In this document: positions 59,601 to 60,479 of the stretch, piece after piece
How positions within the stretch are numbered: position 1 is the first letter of the stretch
How the letters are laid out: every line of letters begins with the position of its first letter
From: Diadema setosum
Lineage: Eukaryota; Echinodermata; Echinoidea; Diadematoida; Diadematidae
Assembly: GCA_033980235.1 (NCBI GenBank)
Contig: CM067069.1
Coordinates: forward strand, 1,918,755-1,982,754
Length of the DNA stretch: 64,000 nucleotides
Reading direction: 5' to 3'
Program-made: the position numbers and the translations under genes
The notes under the pieces: model-generated
Database searches by the model: none
What the model was told of the DNA's origin: nothing
The model's input: the letters and a program-made list of their open reading frames with translations, nothing else

Positions 59601-60479
59601 TCAGCACCCAAGTTTACTTGAATGGATAGAATGAATTTACCTAAATTTAACAATAGTAGTTTTGTGGAAATATGCTAAATTTAGAAAGTCATGAAATATT
59701 TCCCAGTAGGTTTCATACCACATGCCTTCTATGGGACATTGATATCAGTTTCATTGACATTTTGAAATTAGATGTGAGAATTTATGTCATTGTTTCACAG
59801 ATCTCCTTTTGGTTTGGACTTGATTGAAATTAGAGAAATCATGATTGGTTTGAGGGCAAATGGTTTGGTAATATCAACTCGCTGTACTTGTAGGCTTTAG
59901 TCAGGTAGGTTTTTAAGCAGATTTTGCATCAAAATTTGCTATGGGTGTGAATTGCAGGAGAATCCACCTGCCTGTAGTCTTTGGCAACAGCGCCCTCAGA
60001 GTCCAGACTGTTGATAGGCAAAAGGATCAATTTTGGCACTCCTGTGTGCTCTAGAAGCTACATCATTTCTTAACGTTGTTTCACCTTCTTTAATCTAATG
60101 CTACACATGGGATAAGCCATGTGGTGGATGCAAGGGATACATTTGTCTGGCTGGCAACAAACTTTGTTTTTTTATAAAGCATTATGGTTAAAGAAATGTG
60201 AGGGTGCTATTAAAATGCTTCATGCTGTATCATCATGGTTTTCTCCTACCTATCCCAGTGCGTGGAGCCTGTCAGCTCCGCCACAGCGTGGTGATGAACA
60301 AGTTAAAGAACCGCCCTCCCCGAAACGGTTTCTACATACCGCAGTGCAACGCGGACGGTAACTACGAGACCCTGCAGTGCCTGCACCCGATGAACGCCTG
60401 CTGGTGTGCAGACACGCTGTCAGGCAAGAGACTGCGCAAGGCGCGATACGACGGCAACATGCCTTCCTGTGATCCATAG
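3638..60479 (+). CDS. Secreted six-lipocalin (RBP4-like) protein with antistasin and thyroglobulin-1 tail (34 exons)
   Basis: Joined exons give 3948 coding bases (1315 residues plus TAG), with every splice phase compatible. Order: signal peptide; His/Gly-rich stretch; lipocalins at about 58-223, 240-405, 423-592, 604-770, 788-958, 973-1145; C-x6-CC-x14-C module at 1159-1182; Pro/Gly linker; antistasin-like domain 1211-1237; thyroglobulin-1 domain 1247-1313. Each lipocalin shows G-x-W-[YF], a T-[DN]-Y-x3-[AS] motif and six cysteines placed as in retinol-binding protein 4. Known: RBP-type lipocalins carry small hydrophobic ligands in plasma; antistasin and Tg-1 domains often inhibit proteases. 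Inferred: an extracellular ligand carrier with a protease-binding tail. Sequons are at N722, N832 and N895. No transmembrane segment is seen after the signal peptide. Alternative starts or isoforms are possible (second ATG at 3650; possible early terminal exon at 56666). Ligand and symbol unknown. Confidence 0.9.
3888..3964. repeat. GATA/GGAT tetranucleotide repeat
   Basis: Runs of GATA and GGAT units begin about 30 bp after the exon 1 donor. Confidence 0.9.
5220..5455. repeat. SINE-like dispersed repeat, copy 1
   Basis: Shares a segment (AAGAAAACGGGCGAATGA ... GGTGACTAGCAATAGTCAG) with 20935-21015. The exact ends are unclear. Confidence 0.55.
5820..5990 (-). mobile_element. Probable 3' tail of a non-LTR retrotransposon
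   Basis: On the minus strand the sequence ends in AATAAAATTGAAATTGAAAT repeats, typical of CR1/L2-like tails. No coding part recognised. Confidence 0.4.
6119..6152. repeat. (ATTC)n microsatellite
   Basis: About eight tandem TTCA units. Confidence 0.9.
6461..6624. mobile_element. Foldback element, 164 bp
   Basis: Arms of about 45 bp begin AAGCTTCTACCAACCTT and end AAGGTTGGTAGAAGCTT, with an 80-bp loop. Non-autonomous MITE-like; no coding capacity. Confidence 0.75.
7236..7615. repeat. Degenerate inverted-repeat cluster of TTCCGAAGGTTCGTTA units
   Basis: About a dozen 16-20 bp units related to GTTCGTTATTCCGAAGG occur in one orientation to about 7440 and the complementary orientation after about 7465. 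The whole could fold as an imperfect long hairpin. Confidence 0.65.
8301..8505. mobile_element. 205-bp MITE with doubled GGGCAATTACCCC ends and a telomere-like core
   Basis: Each end has two copies of GGGCAATTACCCC, in inverted order between ends. The core (about 8354-8440) is TTAGGG-like repeats. GTATGTACA occurs directly outside both ends (8292-8300, 8506-8514), consistent with a 9-bp target duplication. Confidence 0.7.
9606..9996. mobile_element. TTAA-flanked MITE, family A copy 1
   Basis: TTAA flanks both ends; the termini AGGGATGGTACAGT and ACTGTACGATACCT are inverted. An internal palindrome, AAGTGTGGGTCCCACACTT, lies near 9797. TTAA flanks suggest piggyBac-type mobilisation (inference). 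The same family recurs at 14216. Confidence 0.7.
11724..11967. mobile_element. 244-bp MITE, family B copy 1
   Basis: Ends are a 25-bp inverted repeat (GAGTTTTATTGCAAAATGAG / reverse complement near 11943-11967). The reverse complement of the whole element recurs at 46563-46797. Confidence 0.7.
13640..14199. mobile_element. Long foldback MITE (560 bp, arms ~180 bp)
   Basis: AGGACAAGTTCAACTTCATA at the left is mirrored by the reverse complement at the right; homology continues about 180 bp inward. The right flank is TTAA and the left a decayed version. Fragments seem to recur near 52020 and 61225. Confidence 0.75.
14216..14554. mobile_element. TTAA-flanked MITE, family A copy 2
   Basis: Similar along its length to 9606-9996, including AAAAGGTGGGTCCCACCTTT in the middle and CAACCAAAACTATAAGATCC at the end. 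It abuts the previous foldback element. Confidence 0.7.
14789..14907 (+). CDS. Exon 2: lipocalin 1, G-x-W exon
   Basis: Phase 0 in, phase 2 out. Starts after ccccccag with YEGTWFTVAHAEAS; Trp of GTWF is the lipocalin SCR1 tryptophan. The donor is gttagt, and the split codon TC/A gives ...TQRISQDGC. Phe replaces the usual Tyr of GTWY. Length 119 nt equals the matching exon of lipocalin 2. Confidence 0.88.
14908..16828. other. Intron 2
   Basis: Mostly unremarkable. About 15520-15800 and 16310-16460 are more GC-rich without a convincing exon. A small palindromic insertion lies at 16278-16313. Confidence 0.7.
16278..16313. mobile_element. 36-bp near-perfect palindromic insertion
   Basis: GGGAGGTGGAAAGAGA faces TCTCTTTTCACCTCCC with one mismatch. 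GTTTCG stands on both outer sides, the remnant of a 7-bp duplication. The left terminus reads TG where relatives have CA. Confidence 0.6.
16829..16941 (+). CDS. Exon 3: lipocalin 1, mid-domain cysteine exon
   Basis: Acceptor tgttacag, donor G/gtcaga; phase 2 in, phase 1 out. Encodes QDGCESSVQFEADAF then ...SKLLLQPRG, the strands that in RBP4 hold the cysteine paired with the last cysteine of the domain. Its 113 nt length is the same as in lipocalins 2 and 3. Confidence 0.88.
16942..17718. other. Intron 3
   Basis: No repeat or feature recognised beyond AT-rich intronic sequence. Confidence 0.7.
17719..17931 (+). CDS. Exon 4: lipocalin 1, TDY exon
   Basis: Acceptor ttcttcag, donor G/gtcagt, phase 1-1, 213 nt. 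Reads EDYWVIYTDYVDHALVYNC, then DGTC, the SCR3-like arginine in FLSRRGEL, and LCVD near the C-terminal helix. The spacing YxC...DGTC...LC matches RBP4 cysteines 120, 129 and 160, the strongest reason to call the family RBP4-like. Confidence 0.93.
18354..18434. repeat. (TTG)n microsatellite
   Basis: About 26 uninterrupted TTG units. Confidence 0.95.
18902..18945. repeat. (CA)n microsatellite
   Basis: CA repeat with one GC interruption. Confidence 0.9.
19482..19512. repeat. (AAC)n microsatellite
   Basis: About ten AAC units. Confidence 0.9.
20285..20351. repeat. (CA)n microsatellite, interrupted
   Basis: CA repeat with GC and TA interruptions. Confidence 0.9.
20660..21030 (+). mobile_element. 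SINE-like dispersed repeat, copy 2
   Basis: A B-box-like GGTTCAGTATTC follows a tRNA-like head, then CACGTAAAAGATCCC and the AAGAAAACGGGCGAATGA block shared with 5361-5450. Probably a tRNA-derived SINE; the A box is not convincing. Confidence 0.5.
21112..24126. mobile_element. 3 kb inverted repeat (arms ~1.28 kb, loop ~450 bp)
   Basis: The left end TGGGTCAATCCATGTCAAAT is mirrored by ATTTGACGTGGATTGACCCA at the right. Arms about 21112-22393 and 22847-24126 read as near-perfect reverse complements, with scattered substitutions and a small insertion near the right end. No convincing protein. Best seen as a giant foldback element; a recent inverted duplication is the alternative. Transcripts would form a long hairpin. 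Confidence 0.85.
24375..24660. repeat. GATA then AAAT/TAGA tetranucleotide tract
   Basis: Nearly 290 bp of imperfect TAGA, GATG, AAAT and GACA units. Confidence 0.9.
25385..25585 (+). mobile_element. tRNA-derived SINE
   Basis: Perfect pol III boxes: A box TGGCTCAGTGG at 25393-25403 and B box GGTTCTAGTCC at 25437-25447, with tRNA-like spacing. No cloverleaf tRNA is formed, so SINE rather than tRNA gene. Confidence 0.7.
25698..25735. repeat. (CTTT)n and C-run tract
   Basis: Pyrimidine-only run ending 16 bp before exon 5; may act as an extended polypyrimidine tract. Confidence 0.8.
25752..25793 (+). CDS. Exon 5: lipocalin 1 closing microexon
   Basis: 42 nt, phase 1-1, acceptor tttgtcttacag and donor G/gtaatt. 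Encodes DCDAQLGVPSDPAH. Cys223 is the sixth cysteine of the domain (RBP4 Cys174 position). The exon is separated from exon 4 by a 7.8 kb intron, and is supported mainly by phase and by four close analogues downstream. Confidence 0.78.
25794..26567. other. Intron 5
   Basis: Contains the small hairpin element at 26311-26374; otherwise no recognised feature. Confidence 0.7.
26257..26386. mobile_element. Small insertion with 15-bp direct repeats and terminal hairpin
   Basis: ATAAGATACAGTGAT occurs at 26257-26271 and 26372-26386. Between them lies a hairpin with 26-bp arms (26311-26336 and 26349-26374, one mismatch). Confidence 0.55.
26568..26626 (+). CDS. Exon 6: lipocalin 2, N-terminal cysteine exon
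   Basis: Phase 1 in, 0 out, 59 nt, donor CAG/gtaata. Encodes EERMCPVDDIQTMANFDMEQ, close in pattern to the RBP4 N-terminus, where an exon also ends just before the G-x-W strand. Confidence 0.87.
26627..28533. other. Intron 6
   Basis: Contains a 212-codon minus-strand open frame at 26961-27599 without recognisable domain, and a possible retroelement tail with ATTGA repeats near 28160-28260. Confidence 0.7.
28534..28652 (+). CDS. Exon 7: lipocalin 2, G-x-W exon
   Basis: Acceptor cattcatgcag, donor AG/gtgggt, phase 0-2. Begins YTGTWYVIAHMQERMYPYHR and runs through ...VTHRVSR. The PYHR motif recurs in lipocalins 4 and 5. Confidence 0.92.
28653..29774. other. Intron 7
   Basis: G run at about 29021-29033 and a TTG/T/G tract at 29589-29652; nothing else recognised. 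Confidence 0.7.
29589..29652. repeat. (TTG)n-T-G low-complexity tract
   Basis: About ten TTG units followed by T and G homopolymers. Confidence 0.95.
29775..29887 (+). CDS. Exon 8: lipocalin 2, mid-domain cysteine exon
   Basis: Phase 2-1, 113 nt, donor G/gtgagt. Encodes PNECDSAWKFHGVAYIPEES then ...KMVLKPFG. The acceptor (gggatttgacgtag) has a poor pyrimidine tract, but length, phase and cysteine position match exons 3 and 13 exactly. Confidence 0.87.
29888..31004. other. Intron 8
   Basis: Holds a possible TTAA-bounded element (30575-30920); otherwise unremarkable. Confidence 0.6.
30575..30920. mobile_element. Possible TTAA-flanked MITE
   Basis: TTAA precedes AGGCATACTTTAGC and follows GGTAAACAGGACCT; terminal complementarity is only partial. 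Confidence 0.35.
31005..31217 (+). CDS. Exon 9: lipocalin 2, TDY exon
   Basis: Acceptor cttcccacag, donor G/gtaggc, 213 nt, phase 1-1. Contains EDYWIIYTDYTDHSLVYSC, then GAC, LMSRSPTLS and MCVD. Ser replaces Ala in the TDY-x3-A motif. Confidence 0.93.
31218..32183. other. Intron 9
   Basis: Contains the TACTGTA MITE at 31347-31534; rest unremarkable. Confidence 0.7.
31347..31534. mobile_element. TACTGTA MITE, copy 1
   Basis: Ends TACTGTACGAGCTGAAATTT and its reverse complement are perfectly inverted; the interior is rich in TTTCGCG and CGCGAAA units. The cleanest of five copies in this gene. Confidence 0.8.
32184..32225 (+). CDS. Exon 10: lipocalin 2 closing microexon
   Basis: 42 nt, phase 1-1, acceptor acaatttacag, donor G/gtgaga. 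Encodes ECDEMLESAALTDE with the sixth cysteine, Cys405. Confidence 0.8.
32742..33048. repeat. Two-copy ~145-bp tandem duplication with G/C-run hairpins
   Basis: Each unit has a G run, TTGATTGCAGCTGCAA, a C run and an A-rich part ending TTCTTCCTGTCTAAG. The G and C runs flank a palindrome and would pair. Confidence 0.8.
33155..34115. mobile_element. ~960-bp non-autonomous element with TATGCCTCCGCCA ends
   Basis: TATGCCTCCGCCA at the left is mirrored by TGGCGGAGGCATA at the right. The interior has CGTCCGTCCGTACG and many GGTCAAAGGTCAA units and no intact ORF. I recall similar sequence from other marine invertebrate genomes. Confidence 0.65.
34294..34394. mobile_element. Short MITE, family C copy 1
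   Basis: AACCAATTGAAGAC ... AACAGGTT, related along its length to 47372-47463 (shared TCCTGAG..TAC..[AT]GGCAAGTGTCT). Confidence 0.5.
34560..34621 (+). CDS. Exon 11: lipocalin 3, N-terminal cysteine exon
   Basis: Acceptor ttctttgcag, donor AAG/gtatgc, phase 1-0. Encodes DTANECAIQSLPTMQTFDKQ plus K; Cys423 opens domain 3. Confidence 0.87.
34825..35037. mobile_element. TACTGTA MITE, copy 2 (diverged)
   Basis: TACTGTAAGAGTGGATATTT at the left pairs with GAAAATTTCCGCTTTTACAG-TA at the right. Confidence 0.65.
35297..35620 (-). pseudogene. Non-LTR retrotransposon ORF2 C-terminal remnant
   Basis: On the minus strand FFPDTICLWNHQSQDVV, LTSLDIFKSKIKDVAFN and TAA resemble the FFPRTIRDWN...SFK end of reverse-transcriptase ORFs in CR1/L2/Jockey-type LINEs. 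Upstream, stops appear soon and the RT core is absent. 5'-truncated and dead. Confidence 0.7.
35923..36288. mobile_element. TTAA-flanked foldback MITE (366 bp)
   Basis: TTAA/AGGGGATGGCTA ... TAGCCATCCCCT/TTAA. Arms of about 165 bp are near-perfect reverse complements with a 30-bp loop around 36100. Confidence 0.85.
38323..38453 (+). CDS. Exon 12: lipocalin 3, G-x-W exon
   Basis: Phase 0-2, 131 nt, acceptor tgctattttcag, donor GG/gtgaga. Starts FAGRWYITSHLPNSDSDPYQ and contains EEDGSITMATQS, a phrase shared with lipocalin 4. It is 12 nt longer than exons 2 and 7, with a small insertion around NSDSD and before the donor. Confidence 0.9.
38454..38929. other. Intron 12
   Basis: No recognised feature. 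Confidence 0.7.
38930..39042 (+). CDS. Exon 13: lipocalin 3, mid-domain cysteine exon
   Basis: Phase 2-1, 113 nt, acceptor gtgccatttag, donor G/gtgggt. Encodes ENACHSQREEYVIQEQEQ then ...ARMMLAHRG. The QEQEQ run makes it the most divergent of the mid-domain exons in composition; length and phase are unchanged. Confidence 0.85.
39043..40958. other. Intron 13
   Basis: Contains a TACTGTA MITE at 40407-40805. An open frame at 39345-39815 shows no domain and is not called a gene. Confidence 0.7.
40407..40805. mobile_element. TACTGTA MITE, copy 3
   Basis: TACTGTATACGCTATA ... TATAGCGTATACAGTA, with CGCGAAA-rich subterminal parts and an unrelated 200-bp centre. Confidence 0.8.
40959..41171 (+). 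CDS. Exon 14: lipocalin 3, TDY exon
   Basis: Acceptor cctgcctgcag, donor G/gtaagc, 213 nt, phase 1-1. Contains VDFWVVHTDYVDHALIYSC, DGTC, LLSRRLTMS and LCVDPTQLRD. Confidence 0.93.
41172..42111. other. Intron 14
   Basis: Contains a TACTGTA MITE; otherwise unremarkable. Confidence 0.7.
41240..41447. mobile_element. TACTGTA MITE, copy 4
   Basis: TACTGTATAAGCTGTTATTT ... its reverse complement, beginning about 70 bp after exon 14. Confidence 0.8.
42112..42144 (+). CDS. Exon 15: lipocalin 3 closing microexon
   Basis: 33 nt, phase 1-1, acceptor ttatcttgcag, donor G/gtaaga. Encodes ACDTSLGISVE, with Cys592 as sixth cysteine. Confidence 0.78.
42145..42911. other. Intron 15
   Basis: A partial copy of the 45875 foldback (GATGTAGGGCAATTTGTCAA) lies at 42431-42473; nothing else. 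Confidence 0.65.
42912..42964 (+). CDS. Exon 16: lipocalin 4, N-terminal cysteine exon
   Basis: Phase 1-0, 53 nt, acceptor caaacttcag, donor CGG/gtgagt. Encodes ERCSVSNFEVMENFDSSR, the copy most like the start of mature RBP4. Confidence 0.88.
42965..44090. other. Intron 16
   Basis: No recognised repeat or gene. Confidence 0.7.
44091..44215 (+). CDS. Exon 17: lipocalin 4, G-x-W exon
   Basis: Phase 0-2, 125 nt, donor AG/gtgaga. Encodes YVGTWYVISHLQRNIYPYHR, then EDGSITMTTRRIS. The acceptor (tcataccaccag) follows a weak pyrimidine tract. Confidence 0.92.
44216..44951. other. Intron 17
   Basis: About 44327-44600 resembles a dispersed repeat (ATATTTATATAGCACTTAAT). 44750-44840 ends, on the minus strand, with CAGGGGCGGATCCAGGAATT, which looks like a hAT-type terminus. 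Confidence 0.5.
44952..45061 (+). CDS. Exon 18: lipocalin 4, mid-domain cysteine exon
   Basis: Phase 2-1, 110 nt (one codon shorter than copies 1-3), acceptor cttcattgcag, donor G/gtacac. Encodes PESCTSAMSFQARATI then ...AKMQLTPMG. Confidence 0.87.
45062..45607. other. Intron 18
   Basis: No recognised feature. Confidence 0.7.
45608..45820 (+). CDS. Exon 19: lipocalin 4, TDY exon
   Basis: 213 nt, phase 1-1, acceptor cacccctgaag, donor G/gtgaaa. Contains EDYWVVYTDYMDHALVYSC, NGTC (sequon N722, directly before a conserved cysteine), MMSRDSILS and LCVDPAQMVD. A foldback repeat starts about 55 bp after the donor. Confidence 0.93.
45875..46040. mobile_element. Foldback MITE (166 bp)
   Basis: CATTGCAACTGATTGACAAA at the left mirrors the right end; arms about 58 bp. 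A partial relative is at 42431-42473. Confidence 0.75.
46563..46797. mobile_element. MITE, family B copy 2 (inverted)
   Basis: Reverse complement of 11724-11967 along its length, including TTACAAGTGAGGTATTAC. Ends are inverted (GAGTTTTATCACAAAATGAG). Confidence 0.7.
47017..47055 (+). CDS. Exon 20: lipocalin 4 closing microexon
   Basis: 39 nt, phase 1-1, acceptor attcatcaacag, donor G/gtatgt. Encodes DCDPFLYPGMRLP with Cys770. Confidence 0.78.
47056..47652. other. Intron 20
   Basis: Contains only the short MITE at 47372-47463. Confidence 0.7.
47372..47463. mobile_element. Short MITE, family C copy 2
   Basis: ACCCGTTGAAGA ... TCTTCAACGGGT, perfect 12-bp inverted ends. Confidence 0.65.
47653..47717 (+). 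CDS. Exon 21: lipocalin 5, N-terminal cysteine exon
   Basis: Phase 1-0, 65 nt, acceptor tttcttatacag, donor CAG/gtgagg. Encodes EELSGSCAVDNFRVMDDF, then NLEQ; Cys788 opens domain 5. Confidence 0.88.
47718..48466. other. Intron 21
   Basis: A G/GA-rich tract near 48009-48040; no other feature. Confidence 0.7.
48467..48588 (+). CDS. Exon 22: lipocalin 5, G-x-W exon
   Basis: Phase 0-2, 122 nt, acceptor gtcattcag, donor AG/gtgagt. Encodes YAGQWYTVAQVQPPRMPYHR, then LQANNTLKMS, with sequon N832. Confidence 0.92.
48820..48947 (+). CDS. Exon 23: lipocalin 5, mid-domain cysteine exon
   Basis: Phase 2-1, 128 nt, acceptor atcaatttcag, donor G/gtgagt. Encodes PGDCTTAHLDAEAFYDPASQ then GKLILRPHNP. About five codons longer than the other copies, in the loop around SQIPGSEGHDG. 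Confidence 0.9.
48948..49439. other. Intron 23
   Basis: No recognised feature. Confidence 0.7.
49440..49649 (+). CDS. Exon 24: lipocalin 5, TDY exon
   Basis: 210 nt, phase 1-1, acceptor tctgtctccag, donor G/gtaggt. Reads GRYWVVDTNYTEYALVYSC; Asn replaces Asp in TDY and makes sequon N895. Also EACL, FLSRRPTLS and LCVDPALLRD. Unusually GC-rich compared with its introns. Confidence 0.93.
50211..51080. mobile_element. 870-bp DNA element with perfect 25-bp inverted ends
   Basis: GGCGTGTCTTCATCAGCCCG-AAGTT at the left equals the reverse complement of 51056-51080; TA flanks both ends. Subterminal GATAGCGCGCTATC palindromes follow, and a second, inner pair of related inverted sequences sits near 50409 and 50990. 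No coding capacity. Confidence 0.8.
50584..50611. mobile_element. 28-bp palindromic insertion nested in the 870-bp element
   Basis: CAGGGAGGT ... ACCTCCCTA around ten bases, flanked on both sides by exact TTAAAAC. Same ends as 2106-2132 and 58111-58840. A lone half-end (CACCTCCCTGGTT) is at 50842-50854. Confidence 0.65.
51238..51264 (+). CDS. Exon 25: lipocalin 5 closing microexon
   Basis: Only 27 nt, phase 1-1, acceptor cttttacctag, donor C/gtaagt. Encodes DCHEDGSNR with Cys958. The shortest exon; supported by phase and by its place in the repeat pattern. Confidence 0.72.
51265..52193. other. Intron 25
   Basis: C/A homopolymer tract at about 51742-51782; a fragment near 52020 resembles the 13640 foldback arm. 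Confidence 0.6.
52194..52261 (+). CDS. Exon 26: lipocalin 6, N-terminal cysteine exon
   Basis: Phase 1-0, 68 nt, acceptor ctgctgcag, donor AAG/gtaagc. Encodes PTPAPVSCSVDGFSVKQD then LVIEK; a short Pro-rich spacer precedes Cys973. Confidence 0.87.
52262..52833. other. Intron 26
   Basis: A hairpin of about 22-bp arms (GTAGGGCTTTGTCA / TGACAAAGCCCT) lies at about 52550-52612. Confidence 0.65.
52834..52970 (+). CDS. Exon 27: lipocalin 6, G-x-W exon
   Basis: Phase 0-2, 137 nt, acceptor cttttgtccag, donor AT/gtgagt. Encodes FLGNWYEVSHTNGETNLAVP, then a Ser-rich loop (SFSPSSSSR). Lacks the PYHR motif of copies 2, 4 and 5, so domain 6 is clearly divergent. Confidence 0.88.
52971..53829. other. Intron 27
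   Basis: G run near 53201-53215; nothing else recognised. Confidence 0.7.
53830..53945 (+). CDS. Exon 28: lipocalin 6, mid-domain cysteine exon
   Basis: Phase 2-1, 116 nt, acceptor gtcccgtgtag, donor G/gtaaga. Encodes NGECFHRNMKGKGWLSDMD then IVVSFPLPAGYD. Confidence 0.87.
53946..54715. other. Intron 28
   Basis: No recognised feature. Confidence 0.7.
54716..54925 (+). CDS. Exon 29: lipocalin 6, TDY exon
   Basis: 210 nt, phase 1-1, acceptor ctatacaag, donor G/gtaaga. Encodes VNYWILDTDYDNYAITYTC, DGSC, ILGRQQEID and ACVS. The DTDYDNYA segment is nearer to vertebrate RBP4 than any other copy; Gly replaces Ser before the SCR3-like Arg. Confidence 0.92.
54926..56532. other. Intron 29
   Basis: Contains the telomere-like-core element at 54947, an A run near 55761 and an A/AAG tract near 56342-56380. 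Confidence 0.7.
54947..55141. mobile_element. MITE with doubled GCTCC ends and TTAGGG-like core
   Basis: TTTGCTCCTGCGACAATCGC at the left and GCAATTTTTGCTGGAGCAAA at the right are inverted; the core is TTAGGG/TTAGTG-like. Layout parallels 8301-8505. Confidence 0.6.
56533..56565 (+). CDS. Exon 30: lipocalin 6 closing microexon
   Basis: 33 nt, phase 1-1, acceptor ttttgtattag, donor G/gtaagt. Encodes DPCPGYTVRDR with Cys1145, one residue later than in the other copies. Confidence 0.72.
56566..57279. other. Intron 30
   Basis: Contains the possible alternative terminal exon; otherwise AT-rich with no repeat recognised. Confidence 0.6.
56666..56715 (+). CDS. Possible alternative terminal exon ending the protein after lipocalin 6
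   Basis: A strong acceptor (ctttttgcag) is followed in the right phase by ECQEIHTKKLTIFMKY and TGA. If used after exon 30 it would make a short form lacking the CC, antistasin and Tg-1 modules. The E-C start resembles the microexons, so it could instead be a decayed duplicate. No AATAAA was seen just downstream. Confidence 0.3.
57280..57369 (+). CDS. Exon 31: short C-x6-CC-x14-C module
   Basis: 90 nt, phase 1-1, acceptor ctcctcctag, donor C/gtaagt. Encodes PCATTEFGCCLLNDDPAAD, then SNCP. The pattern C...GCC..D..PA....C resembles a short element found in papilin and related Kunitz/WAP-rich extracellular proteins; that assignment is from memory of the pattern. A MITE starts ten bases after the donor. 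Confidence 0.85.
57380..57620. mobile_element. TACTGTA MITE, copy 5
   Basis: TACTGTATATGC ... GCCGTATACAGTA, starting ten bases inside intron 31 (57370-57774), of which it fills more than half. Confidence 0.65.
57775..57843 (+). CDS. Exon 32: Pro/Val/Gly-rich linker
   Basis: 69 nt, phase 1-1, acceptor cccattcttcctag, donor G/gtaggt. Encodes VPPPVAGRNVPEAPVTVVEG plus glycines. Cysteine-free and probably flexible, joining the CC module to the antistasin domain. Could be skipped without breaking frame. Confidence 0.7.
57844..59301. other. Intron 32
   Basis: Half of it is the element at 58111-58840; a T run lies at 58983-59004. Confidence 0.7.
58111..58840. mobile_element. 730-bp hAT-like non-autonomous element with perfect 30-bp inverted ends
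   Basis: CAGGGAGGTGTAAGAAAAGG at the left mirrors the right end over 30 bp without mismatch. ATAAAAC flanks both sides (58104-58110, 58841-58847). CAGGG...CCCTG ends suggest hAT, although 8 bp is the usual hAT duplication. The interior encodes nothing recognised. Confidence 0.85.
59302..59409 (+). CDS. Exon 33: antistasin-like domain
   Basis: 108 nt, phase 1-1, acceptor ctggtggatcag (weak pyrimidine tract), donor G/gtgagc. Residues 1211-1237 have six cysteines: CDQRITCKMFC, RFGFARDEDNC, EICLC. The spacing and the GF..DE.NCEIC.C end match antistasin-like repeats, first known as leech factor Xa inhibitors. The P1 site is not predictable. Confidence 0.88.
59410..60258. other. Intron 33
   Basis: No recognised feature. 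Confidence 0.7.
60259..60479 (+). CDS. Exon 34: thyroglobulin type-1 domain and stop codon
   Basis: Phase 1 in, TAG at 60477-60479, acceptor cctatcccag. Residues 1247-1313 carry six cysteines: ACQLRH, the QCNADGNYETLQC core, ACWCAD (the CWCV-type motif) and PSCDP at the end. Tg-1 domains in testican, IGFBPs, equistatin and the invariant-chain p41 form can inhibit cysteine proteases; activity here is inference. The protein ends two residues after the last cysteine. Confidence 0.92.
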
